From the NCBI RefSeq assembly GCF_001653795.1, contig NZ_CP011514.1:1114163-1178162 (forward strand): a stretch of DNA of 64,000 bases, written 5' to 3'. Origin of the DNA: Mitsuaria sp. 7. Its GTDB lineage: Bacteria > Pseudomonadota > Gammaproteobacteria > Burkholderiales > Burkholderiaceae_C. The position numbers and the translations under genes are program-made. Under the pieces are notes generated by a model. The model was not told the origin of the DNA. It ran no database searches and was given only the letters and a program-made list of their open reading frames with translations. This document shows, one piece after another, positions 51,925 through 59,561 of the stretch; the first letter of the stretch is position 1, and every line of letters starts with the position of its first letter.

Positions 51925-54450
51925 TTACTTCCACTCGGAAGACTGCAGCAGCGGATCCGCCGTCAGGCCGAACGACGAACCGACCTTCTGGCCGACGGTG
52001 CCAGGTGTTGCCAGCGGCGCGGAGCCGCAGGTGCCGCCGCCCGTCTTGATGATGGCCCACAGCATCGCGCCGTCCCGCGCATTGCGGTTGGACGCGCTGC
52101 CGTTCAGCACCGCGGTCGTGTAGCGCTGCACCGAGTACGGCTGGTTGAGGTTGGCGCCGTACTGGCTCTTCAGGTTGCGCGAACCGGTGCACTGCGCGTC
52201 GGCGTCGTTGACCACCAGCAGACCGCCGGCCCAGCCTTCAGGCGACGGCTCCAGGCCGATGGACACGATGGTCTTGGCCGGGAACAGCGAGCGGTAGTCG
52301 TTGTACGCGGTCACGCCGTCGTAGTTCTCGAAGCGCGCGTCGTAGCTCATCACGTTGACCATGTCGAGCATGTTGGCCACGGCCGGGAACTTGCGCACCA
52401 CCGCGCGCTCGCGTCCGGCGTTGCCGCCCCAGAACGACAGCCGGCCCGAGCAGCTCGGATCGGCCGAGGTCGCCGAGGTGCAGTCCGCGCCCGTCGACCA
52501 GCCGGCCAGCGTCAGCACGCGACCGTTGCCGGCGATGTCCACCGCGCGGCGCAGCGCCTTGATGACGTTGGCGTAGCGGTCGACGTCGCCGTCGGTCTCG
52601 TAGTCCACGTCCAGGCCGTCGAAGCCCAGCTCCGACTGGATCTTCGCCAGCGCGTTGATGGTCGGTCCGTTGCCGGCCGCGCCTTCCGCGGCCAGCGTGC
52701 CCCAGTTGTTGTAGGTCGCGCCGCCGACGGCCAGGATGACCTTCTGGTTGCGCTGGTGCAGCACGTCGATCGCGGCCTTGATGTCACGCGGCGTCGCGTT
52801 GAAGTTGATGCCGGTGCCCGAGAAGGTGTTGGCCGACAGCCCCGCCCACGAGAAGGCCGGATCCGCGAAGGACACCATCACGTGGGTGTAGGTGGCCGGC
52901 GTGCGCGCGAACTTGCTGGCCTTGTAGACGTCGTTGGCGGATTTGCCGGTGGCGTCGAACCAGTTGTCGCTCCAGGTCGGGTAGTAGCCGACGTAGACGC
53001 GGCGCGTCTGCACGGCCTTCAGCGCTTCGGGCAGCGTCAGCGCGCCGCCGGGCGAAGGCGCCGGCGCGGGGCTGGGCGACGGCGCAGGCGAGGGTGACGG
53101 AGCCGGGGACGGTGCGGGAGAAGGCGAGGGAGCCGGCGACGGCGCCGGTGTCGGAGCGGGCGCAGGCGCCGGCGAGCCGCCGCAGCTCGCCGAGGTCGGC
53201 GTCCACAGCGACGGCGTCGAGGCCGGGTTCCAGCCGGTGCCGACCCACGCGGTGTGGGTCACCAGCGCCTTGTAGGTCTTGCCTTGATAGCTGACCACCT
53301 GGCCGGCGGTGAAGGTCTTGCCTTCGGCCCAGGCCACGCAGGTGCCGGGGTTCGGCGCGGGAGCGGGCGATGGGCTAGGCGCGGGGCTCGGGCTCGGAGC
53401 CGGCGTGGGGGAGGGGGCAGGAGCCGGCGGCTGCGGGGCCGGCGGCGGAGTGGGCGTGCCGCTCTTCGCCGCGGCGAAGGCCTGCCAGTATTCGTAGTCG
53501 CGCGTGTTGGCGCGGCTGTATTCACCCAGGGCGCCGTTGCCCACGCGGTCGCGCTGCGCGGCCCAGTAGGACAGCAGGCCCACGCCCTTCTGCCTGGCGA
53601 AGTTGGCCACCGTCACCGCATCCGCCGGGGTGAAGGTCTCGGACGCCACGTCGTTCTGGCCGATCATCGGCGTGATGCCGATCATGGCCCACAGCTGCGC
53701 GTCGGTCTTGGCCGGATACAGCGACTTCAGCTGCGCCACGGTCTGCGTGGCGGCGGAGATGGCCAGGTCGCCCATCTTCTTGCCGCCGCTGTAGTAGCTG
53801 CCGTAGTCCATCGTCATCAGGTTGACGATGCTGATCTTCACGCCCGACTGCGACGCGCCGCGCAGCAGCTCGACCGCTTCGCGCTGCAGGCCGCCGGTGT
53901 CGTTGGCGTTGACGTAGGGCACCACCGGCAGCGTGAACGAGGTGTACAGGTCCGGATAGATCGATTGCAACTGCAGGATCGCGGCGTTGCGCACGCCGTT
54001 CAGGCGCGTGTCGCCGAGCTGGCCGCCTTCGATGTCCCAGTCGATGGAGCGCGTGCCGTTGGCGTCGATCAGGCGGCGCAGCTGCGCGACCAGGTCGTTC
54101 ACCGAGCAGGTCGATTCCAGGTAGGTGCCGTTGGCGCCGCCGAAGGACAGGATCACCCGGCCGCCGGCCTTGATGTAGGCCTTGATGTCGGCCTGGAAGC
54201 TGGGGTTGCTGACGGTCGTTTCCAGACCGCCGCCCACCGTGCAGCCGCCGCCCGACACGCCGAAGGCCAGCGTCACCGCGTCGATGCCGGCCTTGGACTT
54301 GGCTTCGCTCAGCGTCTTGATGCCGTAGGACCCGCTACCGAATCCCCAGGTGAAGAAGTAGGGCGCGACGATCGTGCCCGCCTGGGCCTGCGATCCCGCG
54401 GCCAGCAGCGCGGCGGCCAGCGCCACCGCCTTGATTTGTCCAGTACGCAT
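51925..54450 (-). CDS. Bicatalytic GH18 chitinase with CBM5/12 domain
   Basis: 841-aa secreted chitinase. The signal peptide ends near AQAGTI. GH18 domain 1 (about 25-330) has DWDIE with Glu141. A Pro-rich linker, a CBM5/12 chitin-binding domain (about 390-440, FTAGQVVSYQGKTYKALVTH) and a second Pro/Ser linker follow. GH18 domain 2 (about 485-835) has DGLDVDYE with Glu618. Both active sites look intact. Two catalytic domains of different GH18 subtypes in one chain probably attack chitin in complementary ways. AGGAG about 9 nt before the ATG supports the start. Confidence 0.94.
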   Translation of the reverse strand: MRTGQIKAVALAAALLAAGSQAQAGTIVAPYFFTWGFGSGSYGIKTLSEAKSKAGIDAVTLAFGVSGGGCTVGGGLETTVSNPSFQADIKAYIKAGGRVILSFGGANGTYLESTCSVNDLVAQLRRLIDANGTRSIDWDIEGGQLGDTRLNGVRNAAILQLQSIYPDLYTSFTLPVVPYVNANDTGGLQREAVELLRGASQSGVKISIVNLMTMDYGSYYSGGKKMGDLAISAATQTVAQLKSLYPAKTDAQLWAMIGITPMIGQNDVASETFTPADAVTVANFARQKGVGLLSYWAAQRDRVGNGALGEYSRANTRDYEYWQAFAAAKSGTPTPPPAPQPPAPAPSPTPAPSPSPAPSPSPAPAPNPGTCVAWAEGKTFTAGQVVSYQGKTYKALVTHTAWVGTGWNPASTPSLWTPTSASCGGSPAPAPAPTPAPSPAPSPSPAPSPAPSPSPAPSPSPAPAPSPGGALTLPEALKAVQTRRVYVGYYPTWSDNWFDATGKSANDVYKASKFARTPATYTHVMVSFADPAFSWAGLSANTFSGTGINFNATPRDIKAAIDVLHQRNQKVILAVGGATYNNWGTLAAEGAAGNGPTINALAKIQSELGFDGLDVDYETDGDVDRYANVIKALRRAVDIAGNGRVLTLAGWSTGADCTSATSADPSCSGRLSFWGGNAGRERAVVRKFPAVANMLDMVNVMSYDARFENYDGVTAYNDYRSLFPAKTIVSIGLEPSPEGWAGGLLVVNDADAQCTGSRNLKSQYGANLNQPYSVQRYTTAVLNGSASNRNARDGAMLWAIIKTGGGTCGSAPLATPGTVGQKVGSSFGLTADPLLQSSEWK

Positions 54451-54986
54451 GTGAAATCACTCCTGCTGTCCTCGCACCGGTGGGCGTGCGGGCTTGTTGT
54501 TCGCGATAAAACCACCATGAAACCAGTGGCGGAATGTAGGAACAGCAGGAGCCGGGTGCTGTGACAAGCAGTATGCGAAGGCGGTATCGAACTGTGTCTG
54601 ATACTGCAAAACATCGCCAGCCGTCAGCGCTGATGTCAGACCTGAGGCTCGAATATGGGACGGCGGCACCTGAGCGGTGCATTCACGCCGACGAGCGGCG
54701 GAAGCCATTGATGTGTAAGGGATTGAAGACCATCCGACGAACGGCGGATCAGGCCGATTCTCGTGTGGCGGATCTTCCTACCTCTTTAGGGCGGAGAATT
54801 GACAGGTTTGAAAACATTTGTTCCGGGCCGGTCTGTCATGAGCGGGGGAATGAGAGGGGGAGGAAAGGGGAAATCGGGTGGGAATGGGGTATTCCCGACC
54901 GTCGAGCGGAAACAGCCGGACACGGTCGGAGTATTCAACTGGTATTTCTTCTTCCTAGACTCGCGCCACTTTCAGGAGGATTCGTC
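54451..54986. promoter_or_regulatory. Divergent regulatory region between chitinase and beta-helix genes
   Basis: 536 bp without a supported gene. It contains the inverted repeat GCAGTAT/ATACTGC (54568-54607, with inner GTATC/GATAC) and the dyad GGGAAT-N5-ATTCCC (54880-54896), both plausible operators. TTGACA at 54799 is -35-like. The region is less GC-rich than the genes. Shared control of the two divergent secreted-enzyme genes is inferred. Confidence 0.5.
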
Positions 54987-57179
54987 ATGGCATGGAATCA
55001 GGAACGGGCGTGGCCCGTGCACGCGCTGGTCGCGGCGGGCTGGATCGCCGCGCTGACGCTGTCGGCGCAGGACGCCGACGCGGCCACGCTGCGCGCGGTG
55101 GCCAACAACAACTTCGTGAGCGCGACGGCGACCGGCACGTCCTACCTCACCGCGACGGCGGGCGCGGCGCAGAGCTGGGAGCAGTTCGACGTCGTCAACA
55201 ACGGCAACGGCACGGTGTCCTTCCGGGCGCGCATCAGCGGGAACTTCGTCTCCGCCGACCTCAACCTGACGCAGCCCAACACCGGCCGCCTGATCGCCAA
55301 CCGGCGCACCGCCGACGCATGGGAGCAGTTCACCGTGGTGCCGCAGTCCAACGGGACGGTGGCGCTGCGCTCGGCGGCCAACGGGCAGTACGTCTCCGCC
55401 GACCTGAACCTCGGCGGCGTGCTCGTGGCCAACCGCAACGCGGTCCAGGCCTGGGAGCAGTTCGTCATCGCCGACCAGCCGACGACACCGCCGCCGACCA
55501 ATCCGCCGCCGACGACCGGCACGCCGCCGGACTTCGGGTCCAGCGTGCACATCGTCAGCCCGACCACGCCCAACCTGCAGGGCGTGATCGACGGCATCTA
55601 CAACGCGCAGCAGCCCAATCACTTCGGTCCGCGCCGTGACGCCATCCTGCTGACGCCGGGCACCTACAACAACCTGCGCATCCCGGTGGGCTTCTACACG
55701 CAGGTGCTGGGCCTGGGCAGCCATCCGGACCAGGTCCACGTCAACGGCGACCTGCGCTCCAACGCCTTCCTGGGCGGCGACAACGCGACGCAGAATTTCT
55801 GGCGCGGGGCGGAGAACTTCTCGGTCACGCCGAGCCTGGGCATCGGCAACAACACGATGCAGTGGGCGGTCTCGCAGGCGATCCCGTTCCGGCGCATGCA
55901 TGTGCGCGGCAACATCAAGCTCAACCAGAACGGCGGCTGGTCCAGCGGCGGCTGGTTCTCCGACGTGCTGGTGGACGGGCAGGTCAACTCCGCCAGCCAG
56001 CAGCAATGGATCTCGCGCAACAGCCAGTGGGGCAGCTGGACGGGCTCCAACTGGAACATGGTGTTCGTCGGCGTGCCCAACGCGCCGGCGGGGAGCTTCC
56101 CGACCGCGGGCCAGCGCTACACCAAGATCGCGCAGACGCCGGTGATCCGGGAGAAGCCGTTCCTCTTCATCGACACCGACGGCAGCTACGCCGTGCGCGT
56201 GCCCGCGCTGCGCCAGAACAGCAGCGGCATCTCCTGGAACAACGGCGGCGCGACGCCGGGTCGCACGGTGCCCATCGGGCAGTTCTACATCGCCAAGCCG
56301 GGCGACACCGCCGCCGCGATCAACACGCAGCTGGCGGCCGGCAGGCACCTGCTGTTCACACCTGGCACCTACGTGCTGACGCAGCCGCTGCGGGTCAACA
56401 ACCCGGACACGGTGGTGCTGGGCATCGGCTTCCCGACGCTGCGCTCGGACAACGGCCAGCCGCTGATGCAGACGGCGGACGTGGACGGCCTGACGATTTC
56501 AGGCCTGTTCTTCGACGCGGGCGCGACGGAGTCCGGCGTGCTGCTGGAGGTCGGCCCGAACGGCGCCGCCGCCAACCACGCGGCCAATCCGACGGTGCTG
56601 CACGACCTGTTCTTCCGCATCGGCGGCGCGGCCGCGGGCAAGGTCCGCATTGCGCTGAGCGTGAACGCGAACAACACCATCGTCGATCACACCTGGCTCT
56701 GGCGCGCCGACCACGGCGCCGGCGTGGGCTGGACGCAGAACCCGTCGGAGAACGGCCTCTGGGTCAACGGCAACGACGTGACCATGTACGGGCTGTTCGT
56801 CGAGCACTTCCAGAAGCATCAGGTGGTCTGGAACGGCAACGGCGGCCGGGTGTACTTCTATCAATCGGAGATCCCGTACGACCCGCAGAGCCAGGCCGGC
56901 TGGAACAGCCCGACGGGCCGCGGCTGGGCCTCGTACAAGGTGGCCGACAACGTCACCAGCCATGAGGCCTGGGGCCTGGGCGTCTACAGCGTGTTCACCA
57001 ACGGCGGCATCCTGCTGGACCGCGCGATCGAGGCGCCGGTCAACGGCAACGTGCGCTTCCACAACATGATCTCGGTCTGCCTGGGCAACAACGGCGGGAT
57101 CGTGCACGTGATCAACAACACCGGCGCGCAGACCGGCTGCAACGCGTCGTTCACGCCGACGGTGACGAACTTTCCCTGA
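54987..57179 (+). CDS. Secreted fascin-like plus beta-helix protein, probable carbohydrate-active
   Basis: 730-aa exported protein. The ATG at 54987 follows AGGAGGA by 6 nt. A signal peptide ends near ADAATL (about 33). Fascin-like trefoil repeats follow (NNFVSATATG, NFVSADLN, QYVSADLN), then a Pro/Thr linker (about 172-185). The rest is an Asn/Gly-rich parallel beta-helix (ATQNFWRGAENFSV, LLFTPGTYVL). Actinobacterial relatives are often labelled adenylyl cyclase or coagulation factor 5/8, which does not fit the fold; a glycan- or polysaccharide-active enzyme is more likely. Divergent from the chitinase gene. Activity unproven. Confidence 0.85.
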   Translation: MAWNQERAWPVHALVAAGWIAALTLSAQDADAATLRAVANNNFVSATATGTSYLTATAGAAQSWEQFDVVNNGNGTVSFRARISGNFVSADLNLTQPNTGRLIANRRTADAWEQFTVVPQSNGTVALRSAANGQYVSADLNLGGVLVANRNAVQAWEQFVIADQPTTPPPTNPPPTTGTPPDFGSSVHIVSPTTPNLQGVIDGIYNAQQPNHFGPRRDAILLTPGTYNNLRIPVGFYTQVLGLGSHPDQVHVNGDLRSNAFLGGDNATQNFWRGAENFSVTPSLGIGNNTMQWAVSQAIPFRRMHVRGNIKLNQNGGWSSGGWFSDVLVDGQVNSASQQQWISRNSQWGSWTGSNWNMVFVGVPNAPAGSFPTAGQRYTKIAQTPVIREKPFLFIDTDGSYAVRVPALRQNSSGISWNNGGATPGRTVPIGQFYIAKPGDTAAAINTQLAAGRHLLFTPGTYVLTQPLRVNNPDTVVLGIGFPTLRSDNGQPLMQTADVDGLTISGLFFDAGATESGVLLEVGPNGAAANHAANPTVLHDLFFRIGGAAAGKVRIALSVNANNTIVDHTWLWRADHGAGVGWTQNPSENGLWVNGNDVTMYGLFVEHFQKHQVVWNGNGGRVYFYQSEIPYDPQSQAGWNSPTGRGWASYKVADNVTSHEAWGLGVYSVFTNGGILLDRAIEAPVNGNVRFHNMISVCLGNNGGIVHVINNTGAQTGCNASFTPTVTNFP

Positions 57180-57210
57180 GCCACCCTGAAGAACCGCCTG
57201 GGCCTTGCCT

Positions 57211-57272
57211 GCTCCCTCTCCCGCTTGCGGGAGAGGGTGGGGGGTGAGGGCCAGCGGCCTCGGCAGTCAACG
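57211..57272. repeat. Dispersed palindromic repeat copy
   Basis: A copy with core CTCTCCCGCTTGCGGGAGAG and the extended flank GTGAGGGCCAGCGGCCTCGG, then CAGTCAACGATCG, which also matches the flank of the copy at 9573-9636. It lies 31 bp after the beta-helix gene. Confidence 0.85.
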
Positions 57273-57282
57273 ATCGCCGACA

Positions 57283-57321
57283 GACGCCCGCAGGATGCGA
57301 GTCCTGCGGGCGTCTTGCGTT
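57283..57321. terminator. Strong hairpin terminator
   Basis: Perfect 13-bp stem GACGCCCGCAGGA / TCCTGCGGGCGTC with a 6-nt loop, followed by TTGCGTT. It lies between the convergent beta-helix and MarR genes and can serve the plus strand as an intrinsic terminator, and probably both. Confidence 0.75.
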
Positions 57322-57328
57322 CCGGGCT

Positions 57329-57781
57329 TCAGCGCGACTCGGTCGCGCCCTCCAGCGCGTCGACGAACTTCGTCATCAGATGCACGAGGTCGTCGAGCTC
57401 CTCCTTGCTCCACTCGCCGAAGATCTCCCGGCCCATGCGCTGGCGCGCCGTGTCGATGCGATCGGTCATGGCCTGACCCTCGGCCGTGACGACGGCCTCG
57501 CGCACGCGGCTGTCCTGCGCGCTCTTCTGGCGGCTGACCAGGTTCAAGGACTCCAGCTTCGCCACCTGGCGGCTCACCGTCGTGTAGTCGCGCCCCACGC
57601 GCTCGGACAGGTCGACCACGCCGATCGGGCCCAGACGCTCGATGCCCACGAGCAGCGGGAACAGCGCCCGGTCCAGCAGCACGCCCGCTTCCTCGATCAG
57701 ACGCTCGTCGTTGCGCGGGCGGTTCATCACGCTCGCGATGCGGATCAGCGCGCCGTGCAGCGCCTTCAGTTGGGTCGACAT
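57329..57781 (-). CDS. MarR family transcriptional regulator
   Basis: 150-aa MarR-type winged-helix protein. The DNA-binding core is IGVVDLSERVGRDYTTVSRQ, with wing residues around RQKSAQDSRVREAVVT. The start at 57781 (MSTQLK) is preferred over 57814 because the upstream codons overlap an operator palindrome. Divergent from the FAD monooxygenase gene (77 bp away), with two TGTGCA dyads between. Confidence 0.9.
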   Translation of the reverse strand: MSTQLKALHGALIRIASVMNRPRNDERLIEEAGVLLDRALFPLLVGIERLGPIGVVDLSERVGRDYTTVSRQVAKLESLNLVSRQKSAQDSRVREAVVTAEGQAMTDRIDTARQRMGREIFGEWSKEELDDLVHLMTKFVDALEGATESR

Positions 57782-57782
57782 A

Positions 57783-57845
57783 TGTGCATCTTGCACATTC
57801 TTTCGAGCCGGCATACCATCCCTTCAGTTATGTGCAAACTACACT
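57783..57845. promoter_or_regulatory. MarR-type operator pair
   Basis: A perfect dyad TGTGCATCTTGCACA at 57783-57797 (TGTGCA-N3-TGCACA) and an imperfect second copy TGTGCAAACTACACT at 57831-57845. They flank the middle of the MarR/monooxygenase divergent promoter, one next to each start. Such arrangement is typical of MarR autorepression plus control of the neighbour. Confidence 0.7.
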
Positions 57846-57858
57846 CAATTGGAGCGAC

Positions 57859-59436
57859 ATGAACGAATCCATCCTCCCTGGCGCCTTGCCCGGCACCTTG
57901 CCTGACACCACCCAGGTCCTCATCGTCGGCGCCGGCGCGGCGGGCCTGACGCTCGCCATCGACCTCGCCCGTCGGGGTGTCGATTTTCAACTGATCGAGC
58001 AGGCATCCCAGCCTTTCCACGGTTCGCGCGGCAAAGGCATCCAGCCGCGCACGCAGGAGGTGCTGGAAGACCTCGGCCTGCTGGAGCGGCTGGTGGCGAC
58101 CGGTGGGCCATATCCGCCGCAGCGTCACCATGCGGCGGACGGCAGTGTCACCGAGACGGCCTTCGAGACCTCGCCGCCGACGTCGGCCGAGCCGCATCAG
58201 ATGGCGCTCATGGTGCCGCAGTTCCTCACCGAGGCGGCGATGCGCGAGCGGCTGGCGGAACTCGGCCATGCGCCGCGCTATGGATGCGCGCTGGTGGACT
58301 TCGAGCAGGACGAGGAGGGCGTCACCGCACGGGTGGCCGTCGGAGCCGACGGGAACGGCGGGGCCGTCCGCCAGAAGCGGATCCGCGCGCGCTACCTCGT
58401 CGGCGCCGATGGCGGTCGGAGCGACGTGCGCAAGCAGCTGGGCATCGAGTTCCCGGGCAAGACGCTCGGCGTGCGCGCCGTGGTGGCGGACGTGACCCTG
58501 ACCGGATTGCCGCGCGATGCGTGGCACCAGTTCAACGACGGATCGATGGCGCGGCAGCTCGCGCTCTGTCCGCTGGCGGGGACGGCGCTGTTCCAGCTGC
58601 AGGCGCCGGTGCCGCTGGAGGGCGAGGTCGACCTCGGCGTCGACGGGCTCAACGCGATGGTGAAGGACCGCTCGGGCCGCGACGACATCCGCATCGAGGC
58701 CGTGTATTGGGCCTCCGCCTACAACATGAACGCGCGTCTGGCCGATCGCTATCGGGTGGGTCGGGTGTTCCTCGTCGGCGACGCCGCGCACATCCATCCG
58801 CCGACGGGCGGGCAGGGCCTCAACACCAGCGTCCAGGATGCCTACAACCTGGGCTGGAAGCTGGGCGCCGTGCTGCGCGGCGCGCCGGATGCGCTGCTCG
58901 ACACGTATGAGGAAGAGCGCCGGCCGGTCGCCGAGGGCGTGCTGAAGCTGTCGTCCCGTCTGCTCGACGCAGCCAAGCGCGGAGACAACCGGCGTGGTCG
59001 CGACGTGCACCAGCTCGACATCGGGTATCCGGACTCCTCGCTCGCGCTGGAAGCGCCGGCGCGTGAGCGCGGCCTGCTGGCCGGCGACCGCGCACCCGAT
59101 GCGCGCCTGCGTGGCGCAGCGGGGCAGGGCTCGCGGTTGTTCGAGCTGTTCAGGGGGCCGCAGTGGACGCTGCTGGCGTACGGGACGTCACGGACGGCGT
59201 TGAACTCGCTCGGCCTCGTGCCGGCGAGAGCCGGCCTGCGCATCCACGCGATCGGCGAGGCCGGCGATGGCGGCGACTACGTCGATGAGCACGGCGATCT
59301 CCGTAACGCCTACGCGCCGCAAGTCGGCGACTGGATCCTGGTGCGGCCGGATGGCTACGTCGCCGCGATCGTGGGGGAGGGGGCGCTCGATGCGCTGGAG
59401 CGGTTCATGGCTGCTTGCGGTCTGCAGCGCCCCTGA
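57859..59436 (+). CDS. FAD-dependent aromatic monooxygenase-like protein
   Basis: 525-aa flavoprotein of the PheA/TfdB hydroxylase type. The N-terminal dinucleotide motif is VGAGAAG (residues 23-29) with a following RRG. The second FAD motif GDAAHIHPPTGGQGLN begins near residue 307. The C-terminal thioredoxin-like part is present, giving full family length. GGAG 5 nt before the ATG fixes the start. Probably hydroxylates an aromatic or polyketide-like compound with NAD(P)H and O2. Under control of the divergent MarR. Confidence 0.9.
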   Translation: MNESILPGALPGTLPDTTQVLIVGAGAAGLTLAIDLARRGVDFQLIEQASQPFHGSRGKGIQPRTQEVLEDLGLLERLVATGGPYPPQRHHAADGSVTETAFETSPPTSAEPHQMALMVPQFLTEAAMRERLAELGHAPRYGCALVDFEQDEEGVTARVAVGADGNGGAVRQKRIRARYLVGADGGRSDVRKQLGIEFPGKTLGVRAVVADVTLTGLPRDAWHQFNDGSMARQLALCPLAGTALFQLQAPVPLEGEVDLGVDGLNAMVKDRSGRDDIRIEAVYWASAYNMNARLADRYRVGRVFLVGDAAHIHPPTGGQGLNTSVQDAYNLGWKLGAVLRGAPDALLDTYEEERRPVAEGVLKLSSRLLDAAKRGDNRRGRDVHQLDIGYPDSSLALEAPARERGLLAGDRAPDARLRGAAGQGSRLFELFRGPQWTLLAYGTSRTALNSLGLVPARAGLRIHAIGEAGDGGDYVDEHGDLRNAYAPQVGDWILVRPDGYVAAIVGEGALDALERFMAACGLQRP

Positions 59437-59479
59437 GTCGGGCCAGGGGCAAGCCGAAGGAGAGGGCTGAACGGCTGGC

Positions 59480-59508
59480 AAAAAAAGACCCGAGCCTCGG
59501 CCCGGGTC
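59480..59508 (-). terminator. Rho-independent terminator for the minus-strand receptor
   Basis: On the minus strand, stem GACCCG / CGGGTC with inner GGCC-type pairing is followed directly by seven T. It begins about 54 bp after the receptor stop codon at 59562. A textbook intrinsic terminator. Confidence 0.85.
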
Positions 59509-59561
59509 ATGAATTGCAGGAGCTTCAGGAACCTCTCAGACGCGCGTCGAGCGCGCGTCGA

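Noticed and set aside
50920..53460. Pro-Ala-Ser repeats in the chitosanase and chitinase as mobile DNA
   Set aside because: These are ordinary linkers between domains of secreted enzymes and stay in frame with both neighbours.
54561..54986. Longer start for the beta-helix protein
   Set aside because: The upstream part of the frame lacks signal-peptide features, while AGGAGGA lies right before the ATG at 54987.
9491..57272. CRISPR array from the dispersed repeats
   Set aside because: Copies are kilobases apart, palindromic, in both orientations, and no cas genes or regular spacers exist.
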